A stretch of DNA of 43,142 nt from Xenorhabdus khoisanae. Its GTDB lineage: Bacteria; Pseudomonadota; Gammaproteobacteria; Enterobacterales; Enterobacteriaceae. The first letter of the stretch is position 1. The number at the start of each line of letters is the position of its first letter. Below the pieces are notes generated by a model, which made no database searches, had not been told where the DNA came from, and saw nothing but the letters and a program-made list of their open reading frames with translations. A program made the position numbers and the translations under genes. Location of the stretch: contig NZ_LFCV01000073.1 of NCBI RefSeq assembly GCF_001037465.1, forward strand, positions 1 through 43,142, given 5' to 3'. Below, piece by piece: positions 37,830-43,142 of this stretch.

Positions 37830-39563
37830 ATGCATCAAGAAACACAACTCCGCCGCCGACCGGAGGCGGATTTCAGCCAGCTTCCCAACAATATTCATCC
37901 GTTATTACGCCGCTTATACGCCATGCGTGGTATACGTCAGGCAAATGAACTGGAGCGCGGTGCAAAGGGATTGCTTAATTACCAATCCCTTAACGGCATT
38001 GAACAGGCAGTTGCTTTGCTTATCACAGCATTGCATGAACATTGGCGTATTGTGATCGTCGGAGATTTCGATGCGGATGGGGCGACCAGTACCGCATTGT
38101 GCATTCGTGCATTGCGTGCAATGGGATATCGTCGTCTTGATTATCTTGTTCCCAACCGTTTTGAAGATGGTTATGGCCTGAGCGTTCAGGTTGTTGATGA
38201 AGTCGTCAAAAAAGGCGCAGAACTGATTATCACAGTGGATAATGGGATCTCATCCCATGACGGTGTCACTGCGGCACATCAACACGGCATTAAAGTTATT
38301 GTCACCGATCACCATTTGCCGGGTGAAACATTGCCCGCCGCCAATGCCATTATCAATCCCAATTTGGCTGATTGTGCCTTTCCTTCCAAGGCATTGGCGG
38401 GTGTTGGCGTCGCATTTTATCTGATGTCCGCACTCAGGGCGGAATTACGCCAATTGTCATGGTTTGAGCAGCAAGGCATATCATTACCTAATCTGGCGGA
38501 ATTACTGGATTTAGTGGCATTAGGTACGGTAGCAGATGTGGTTCCCCTAGATACCAATAATCGTATTTTGGTATATCAGGGACTAAATCGCATTCGGGCA
38601 GGGCGATGCTGTGCGGGAATACGGGCATTGCTCGAAATTTCCAAACGAGAATCCACAAAACTGGCTGCCAGTGATTTGGGTTTTGCATTAGGGCCACGAT
38701 TAAATGCTGCCGGACGTCTGGATGATATGTCTGTTGGAGTGGCGTTATTGCTGACAGATGACATGATGCAAGCGCGTCAGATCGCTTGTGAGTTGGATGG
38801 CTTGAACCAGACTCGTCGGGAAATTGAACAAGGCATGCAGCAAGAAGCCTTGCAGATTTGCGATAAAATCGAACGCACCCATACCCAATTACCCTATGGC
38901 TTAGCGATTTACCATCCTGAATGGCATCAGGGCGTAGTGGGTATTTTGGCCTCGCGTATTAAAGAACGCTTTCATCGTCCGGTTATCGCTTTTGCCCCTG
39001 CTGGGGACGGTACGCTAAAAGGATCGGGCCGCTCTGTACATGGCTTGCATATGCGTGATGCGCTTGAACGCCTTGATACCCTGCATCCGGGATTGATGTT
39101 GAAATTTGGTGGTCATGCGATGGCAGCGGGATTGTCGATTGAACAAGACAAATTTGACCTATTTCAGCGCCATTTTTCTGCATTAGTGGCAGATTTACTG
39201 GACATCTCCCAACTTGAAGGTGTGGTCTGGAGTGATGGGGAACTGGCATTGGATGAGTTGTCGCTGGAGGTTGCAGAAATCCTGCGTGACGGTGGCCCGT
39301 GGGGACAGGCGTTTGCAGAGCCAGTATTTGACGGTAAATTCAAGTTGCTACAACAGCGAATTGTTGGTGAAAACCATCTGAAAGTGATGCTTGAACCATT
39401 AAATGGCGGACCAATGCTGGATGGCATCGCATTTAATATTGATGTTAATCGCTGGCCGGATAACAGCGTCAAAACGGTAGAACTGGCTTATAAATTGGAT
39501 ATTAACGAATTTCGTGGTAATCGGGATGTACAGCTTTTGATCCAACATATTTGGCCTTACTGA
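37830..39563 (+). CDS. recJ: Single-stranded-DNA exonuclease RecJ
   Basis: 5'-3' ssDNA exonuclease of the DHH family used in RecF-pathway recombination, mismatch repair and base-excision repair. It has 577 residues as in E. coli. Mn-binding motifs: VGDFDADGATSTALC, VTVDNGISSH, VTDHHLPGETLPAANAIINP (DHH), LVALGTVADVVPLD. The DHHA1 domain has LKGSGRSVHGLHMRDALE and FGGHAMAAGL. The start is 6 bp after the dsbC stop, so translation is probably coupled. Confidence 0.98.
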   Translation: MHQETQLRRRPEADFSQLPNNIHPLLRRLYAMRGIRQANELERGAKGLLNYQSLNGIEQAVALLITALHEHWRIVIVGDFDADGATSTALCIRALRAMGYRRLDYLVPNRFEDGYGLSVQVVDEVVKKGAELIITVDNGISSHDGVTAAHQHGIKVIVTDHHLPGETLPAANAIINPNLADCAFPSKALAGVGVAFYLMSALRAELRQLSWFEQQGISLPNLAELLDLVALGTVADVVPLDTNNRILVYQGLNRIRAGRCCAGIRALLEISKRESTKLAASDLGFALGPRLNAAGRLDDMSVGVALLLTDDMMQARQIACELDGLNQTRREIEQGMQQEALQICDKIERTHTQLPYGLAIYHPEWHQGVVGILASRIKERFHRPVIAFAPAGDGTLKGSGRSVHGLHMRDALERLDTLHPGLMLKFGGHAMAAGLSIEQDKFDLFQRHFSALVADLLDISQLEGVVWSDGELALDELSLEVAEILRDGGPWGQAFAEPVFDGKFKLLQQRIVGENHLKVMLEPLNGGPMLDGIAFNIDVNRWPDNSVKTVELAYKLDINEFRGNRDVQLLIQHIWPY

Positions 39564-39698
39564 ATTGCCATCATCTGATGATGTGGTAAATCTGCGGAAA
39601 TGCTATAAACCCAGTGATAGATCCGTTAGAATACGCGGTTCGAAAATATCCATGCGACCATCATTTATTCATAATACACAACGTATAAGACACAAAAT

Positions 39699-40797
39699 AT
39701 GTTTGAAATTAATCCGGTAAAAAACCACATTCAGGACCTGTCTGAACGGACAGCAGTTCTGAGGGGGTATCTTTGACTATGATGCCAAGAAAGAACGCTT
39801 AGAAGAAGTTAATGCTGAACTGGAACAGCCTGATGTCTGGAATGAACCGGAACGGGCACAGGCGTTGGGTAAAGAGCGTTCATCACTGGAAAGCATCGTA
39901 GAAACCATCGATCAACTTGATCAGGGATTGGAAGATGTAAACGGTCTGTTGGAATTGGCCGTTGAGGCTGATGACGAAGAAACCTTCAATGAAGCAGTCG
40001 CTGAATTGGAACAGTTAGAAGAAAAACTGGGCCTGCTTGAATTCCGTCGTATGTTCTCCGGCGAATATGACAACGCAAACTGTTATCTGGATCTTCAGGC
40101 AGGTTCTGGCGGTACAGAAGCACAGGACTGGGCCAGCATGTTGATGCGCATGTATCTGCGTTGGGCTGAATCCAAGGGCTTTAAGACAGAAATCATTGAA
40201 GAATCTGATGGTGACGTTGCAGGTCTGAAATCCGCCACTATCAAGATCGTGGGTGAATATGCTTACGGCTGGCTGCGTACAGAAACGGGCGTTCATCGCT
40301 TGGTACGTAAGAGCCCGTTTGACTCAGGTGGCCGCCGTCATACATCATTCAGTTCTGCCTTCATCTATCCAGAAGTAGATGATGATATTGATATTGAAAT
40401 CAATCCGGCTGATTTACGTATTGATGTATACCGCGCCTCTGGTGCTGGTGGTCAGCACGTCAACAAAACTGAATCGGCTGTACGTATCACCCACGTACCG
40501 ACTGGCACCGTCACTCAATGTCAGACAGACCGTTCTCAGCATAAAAACAAAGACCAGGCGATGAAACAGTTGAAAGCGAAACTGTACGAACTGGAAATGC
40601 AGAAGAAGAATGCTGATAAACAAGCAATGGAAGAAAACAAATCGGATATTGGTTGGGGCAGTCAGATCCGCTCTTACGTTTTGGATGATTCCCGCATTAA
40701 AGACTTGCGTACTGGTGTAGAAACCCGTAACACGCAATCTGTGCTGGATGGTGATTTGGACAAATTCATTGAAGCAAGCTTAAAAGCTGGCCTATGA
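39699..40797 (+). CDS. prfB: Peptide chain release factor 2, made by +1 frameshift
   Basis: RF2 ends translation at UGA and UAA. Translation starts at 39699 ([20 protein letters not shown]). At codon 26 an in-frame TGA (39774-39776) follows the slippery CTT. The ribosome skips one base (39774) and resumes at GAC (39775), giving 25 + 340 = 365 residues, the E. coli length. The internal Shine-Dalgarno AGGGGG (39762-39767) is at the usual distance before CTT. The anticodon-mimic SPF is in [12 protein letters not shown] and the peptidyl-hydrolysis GGQ in [14 protein letters not shown]2 autoregulates through this site: scarce RF2 favours frameshifting. lysS follows 9 bp later. Confidence 0.98.
39762..39776 (+). 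promoter_or_regulatory. Programmed +1 frameshift signal of prfB
   Basis: AGGGGG TAT CTT TGA C: internal ribosome-binding sequence, three-base spacer, slippery leucine codon, UGA stop and a C as the following base (a weak stop context). All elements of the E. coli signal are present unchanged. Confidence 0.98.
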
Positions 40798-40806
40798 GGA
40801 ACTAAA

Positions 40807-42321
40807 ATGTCACAACAACAGCAGGGAGCTGAACAAGCTCCTGACTTAAATAATGAACTGAAAACACGCCGTGAGAAACTGGCTGTACTGCGCAGCAACG
40901 GCATTGCTTTCCCAAATGATTTTCGTCGCGAAAACATTTCCGAAGATCTGCACGCAAAATACGATGGCAAGACGAAGGAAGAGTTGGAAGAGCTGGATAT
41001 CGAAGTGACCGTTGCTGGTCGCATGATGACACGTCGCATCATGGGCAAGGCATCTTTTGCAACCTTGCAGGACAAGGGCGGCCGCATTCAGATCTACGTT
41101 TCCCGTGATGACTTGCCGGAAGGTATTTACAATACTCAGTTCAAAAAATGGGATTTGGGTGACATTTTAGGTGCACGCGGTAAGTTGTTCAAAACTCAAA
41201 CGGGTGAACTTTCCGTTCACTGTACCGAACTGCGTCTGCTGACTAAAGCACTGCGTCCACTGCCGGATAAATTCCACGGTTTGGCAGATCAGGAAACCCG
41301 TTATCGCCAGCGTTATTTGGATCTGATCGCGAACGATGAATCACGTAAGGCATTCCAGATCCGTTCCCGCGTGATGTCTGCATTGCGTAACTTCATGACC
41401 CAGAAAGACTTCATGGAAGTTGAAACGCCAATGATGCAAGCGATTCCGGGTGGTGCAAGTGCACGTCCATTCATTACGCACCACAATGCGCTGGATATCG
41501 ACATGTACCTGCGTATTGCGCCAGAACTGTATCTGAAACGTCTGGTTGTCGGTGGTTTTGAGCGCGTTTTCGAAATCAACCGTAACTTCCGTAACGAAGG
41601 TGTTTCTCCGCGTCACAACCCTGAGTTCACCATGATGGAACTCTACATGGCTTACGCGGATTACCAAGATCTGATTGTACTGACCGAAGAGCTGTTCCGT
41701 ACCTTGACTCAAGAAGTGTTGGGTACAACGCTGGTGCAATATGGTGAGCAAGAATTCGATTTCGGCAAACCTTTCGTCAAAATGACCATGAAAGAAGCGA
41801 TCTGCAAATATCGTCCAGAAACCAATATGGCAGACTTGGATGATATGGATAAAGCCGTTGTTATCGCGAAATCCTTGGGCATTGACATTGAAAAAGGTTG
41901 GGGCTTGGGTCGTATTCAGTGTGAAATCTTTGAAGAAACCGCAGAAAGCCACTTGATTCAGCCGACTTTCATTACAGAATATCCGGCAGAAGTTTCTCCG
42001 TTGGCACGCCGTAACGACGAAAACCCATTCATTACTGACCGTTTTGAGTTCTTCATCGGTGGTCGTGAAATTGGTAACGGCTTCTCGGAGCTGAACGACG
42101 CGGAAGACCAGGCAGAGCGTTTCGCAGAGCAAGTTCGCCAGAAGGACGAAGGTGATGACGAAGCGATGTTCTACGATGAAGACTACATCACTGCACTGGA
42201 GCATGGCTTGCCACCAACAGCAGGCTTGGGAATTGGTATCGACCGTATGGTGATGTTGTTTACTAACAGCCATACTATTCGTGATGTTATCCTGTTCCCG
42301 GCAATGCGTCCGAATAAATAA
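40807..42321 (+). CDS. lysS: Lysyl-tRNA synthetase (class II)
   Basis: Charges tRNA-Lys. It has 504 residues (505 in E. coli LysS). The N-terminal OB-fold anticodon-binding domain is at about 65-150 ([20 protein letters not shown]). Class II motif 1 is in [15 protein letters not shown], motif 2 in [20 protein letters not shown], and motif 3 in [13 protein letters not shown] near the C-terminus. It is the last gene of recJ-prfB-lysS, preceded by a GAGGA site, and followed by a strong terminator. Confidence 0.98.
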   Translation: MSQQQQGAEQAPDLNNELKTRREKLAVLRSNGIAFPNDFRRENISEDLHAKYDGKTKEELEELDIEVTVAGRMMTRRIMGKASFATLQDKGGRIQIYVSRDDLPEGIYNTQFKKWDLGDILGARGKLFKTQTGELSVHCTELRLLTKALRPLPDKFHGLADQETRYRQRYLDLIANDESRKAFQIRSRVMSALRNFMTQKDFMEVETPMMQAIPGGASARPFITHHNALDIDMYLRIAPELYLKRLVVGGFERVFEINRNFRNEGVSPRHNPEFTMMELYMAYADYQDLIVLTEELFRTLTQEVLGTTLVQYGEQEFDFGKPFVKMTMKEAICKYRPETNMADLDDMDKAVVIAKSLGIDIEKGWGLGRIQCEIFEETAESHLIQPTFITEYPAEVSPLARRNDENPFITDRFEFFIGGREIGNGFSELNDAEDQAERFAEQVRQKDEGDDEAMFYDEDYITALEHGLPPTAGLGIGIDRMVMLFTNSHTIRDVILFPAMRPNK

Positions 42322-42344
42322 TCATTTTTTGATTAAAATCCGCC

Positions 42345-42379
42345 AAACGCCCTGCCCGTTAATCTGGCAGGGCGTTTTT
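42345..42379 (+). terminator. Rho-independent terminator of lysS
   Basis: AAACGCCCTGCC (42345-42356) and GGCAGGGCGTTT (42366-42377) form a perfect 12-bp stem with a 9-nt loop followed by TT. It is only about 10 bp before the IS200-like left end. Confidence 0.95.
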
Positions 42380-42387
42380 GTATATAG

Positions 42388-43080
42388 AAAACCCCCAGCT
42401 TGGCTGGGGGTTCCGTAGAGCTTACAGCTATAAGTCTGCTATAAAAACCCCTTTTGATTTGTTAAAACACCTTGCGGTCTGGCAACTGCAAAAGTGAATC
42501 AAAAAATCGAAAGGGGGTCCCACAATGAGGGATGAGAAGAGCTTAGCGCATACCCGATGGAACTGTAAATATCACATAGTCTTTGCGCCAAAATACCGAA
42601 GGCAGGTGTTCTACGGAGAAAAACGGAGAGCGATAGGCAGCATATTAAGAAAACTCTGTGAATGGAAAAACGTGAACATATTGGAGGCAGAATGTTTTGT
42701 GCGGACCACATACATATGCTTCTGGAAATCCCGCCCAAGATGAGTGTGTCGAGTTTTATGGGGTATCTGAAGGGGAAAAGTAGCCTGATGCTTTATGAGC
42801 AATTTGGTGATCTCAAATTCAAATATCGTAATCGAGAGTTTTGGTGTCGGGGGTATTACGTTGATATAGTGGGAAAAAATACAGTTAAGATCCAGGAATA
42901 CATAAAGCACCAACTGGATGCGGATAAATTGGGAGAACAGTTATCAATCCCGTATCCTGGTAGCCCGTTTACGGGCCGTAAGTAATCCATAGAATGCAAA
43001 TGTCAGATTGCGATGCGCCTGTTAGGGCGCGGCTGGTAAGAAAGCCTTATAGGCGCATATGAAAAACCCCCGGCTATGCC
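42388..43080 (+). mobile_element. IS200-type element (IS200/IS605 family), right end interrupted
   Basis: The left-end hairpin is AACCCCCAGC/GCTGGGGGTT (42390-42399, 42403-42412). A second inverted repeat (42448-42460 with 42504-42516) would pair the tnpA ribosome-binding region AAGGGG with an upstream CCCCTTT segment, the known self-repression of IS200 translation. One tnpA frame follows. The expected right-end hairpin begins ACCCCCGGCTATGCC (43066-43080) but its second half is missing: at 43081 the sequence switches to a different IS end. The left boundary is approximate. Confidence 0.85.
42525..42985 (+). pseudogene. tnpA: IS200 transposase TnpA, frameshifted
   Basis: Y1 HUH transposase in two frames. 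Positions 42525-42695 encode 57 residues from MRDEKSLAHTRWNCKYHIVF to ILEAEC; 42698-42985 encode 95 residues from CADHIHMLLEIPPKMSVSSF to YPGSPFTGRK. Joined they make 152 residues, the usual IS200 length. The two bases 42696-42697 are extra within a TTTT run. Both catalytic elements survive in sequence (HIH of the HUH motif; Tyr in KIQEYIKHQ) but lie in different frames. Slippage or a sequencing error in the T-run are alternatives to true inactivation. Confidence 0.88.
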
Positions 43081-43142
43081 CTGTCTCTTCTACACAAATC
43101 CCTCGATTTAATCGAGGGATTTTTTTGAACCTTTTTCTACCT
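43081..43142. mobile_element. End of an IS50/Tn5-like (IS4-family) element
   Basis: CTGTCTCTTCTACACAAAT (43081-43099) matches the 19-bp Tn5 outer end at 16 of 19 positions and keeps the leading CTG and CTCTT. It begins exactly where the IS200 right end is cut. A strong stem-loop follows within it (43097-43107 with 43111-43121). The element continues beyond the window, so its transposase is not seen. Confidence 0.75.
43097..43126. terminator. Intrinsic terminator just inside the IS50-like end
   Basis: AATCCCTCGAT (43097-43107) and ATCGAGGGATT (43111-43121) form a perfect 11-bp stem with a 3-nt loop, and Ts run to 43126. IS elements often block incoming transcription at their ends; this would stop read-through from the IS200/lysS side into the element. 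Confidence 0.85.

Noticed and set aside
41341..42273. 310-codon minus-strand frame inside lysS
   Set aside because: Antisense to motif-confirmed lysS; the His/Phe/Thr-rich translation is typical of reverse reading of biased codons.
42381..42524. A separate small gene or tRNA between lysS and tnpA
   Set aside because: The segment is explained by the IS200 left-end hairpin and the stem that sequesters the tnpA ribosome-binding site.

Overview
The window looks like chromosomal DNA from an AT-leaning gammaproteobacterium of the order Enterobacterales, most likely Xenorhabdus or Photorhabdus (Morganellaceae). Nearly every housekeeping protein aligns by eye along its whole length with its E. coli counterpart, and most of the gene order matches E. 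coli. The intergenic DNA is AT-rich and holds many short tandem duplications and small palindromic repeats. The genus is inferred from overall character, not proven.

Layout: (1) 1-7850: pyruvate dehydrogenase locus pdhR-aceE-aceF-lpd, with a perfect PdhR operator upstream. (2) 7892-9080: an AT-rich accessory GNAT-like gene on the minus strand, then a long regulatory gap. (3) 9081-12247: acnB and yacL. (4) 12438-20372: mscS, argO, yggE, argP(-), rpiA, serA, fau(-), 6S RNA(-), zapA(-), ygfB, which is the E. coli 'fbaA side to pepP' order. (5) 20542-29211: pepP-ubiH-ubiI and the glycine cleavage operon gcvT-gcvH-gcvP. (6) 29212-33522: an accessory interval with a 14-TM drug-efflux-type MFS transporter, a benzoylformate-decarboxylase/acetolactate-synthase-like ThDP enzyme and an HD-domain phosphohydrolase, where E. 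coli has yqfA-yqfB-bglA. (7) 33539-42379: ygfZ(-), sdhE-ygfX, fldB(-), xerD-dsbC-recJ-prfB-lysS, with the RF2 programmed frameshift intact. (8) 42388-43142: a frameshifted IS200-type element whose right-end hairpin is cut by the end of a second, IS50/Tn5-like IS element running off the window.

Functional threads: pyruvate to acetyl-CoA to the TCA cycle (PDH, AcnB, SdhE); serine/glycine/one-carbon metabolism (SerA, GcvTHP, Fau, folate-dependent YgfZ), with Lpd serving both PDH and glycine cleavage; ubiquinone hydroxylation (UbiH, UbiI); arginine export and its regulator (ArgO, ArgP); and chromosome and cell-division maintenance (XerD, RecJ, ZapA).

No CRISPR array, tRNA or rRNA gene was seen, and no clearly new multi-gene system. 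The less ordinary signals are the nested IS junction, a recurring pattern of 13-18 bp tandem duplications near gene starts and inside two N-terminal coding regions, a possible family of small palindromic elements, two strong symmetric sites in front of the MFS gene, the orphan GNAT-like gene, and the accessory MFS/ThDP/HD interval.
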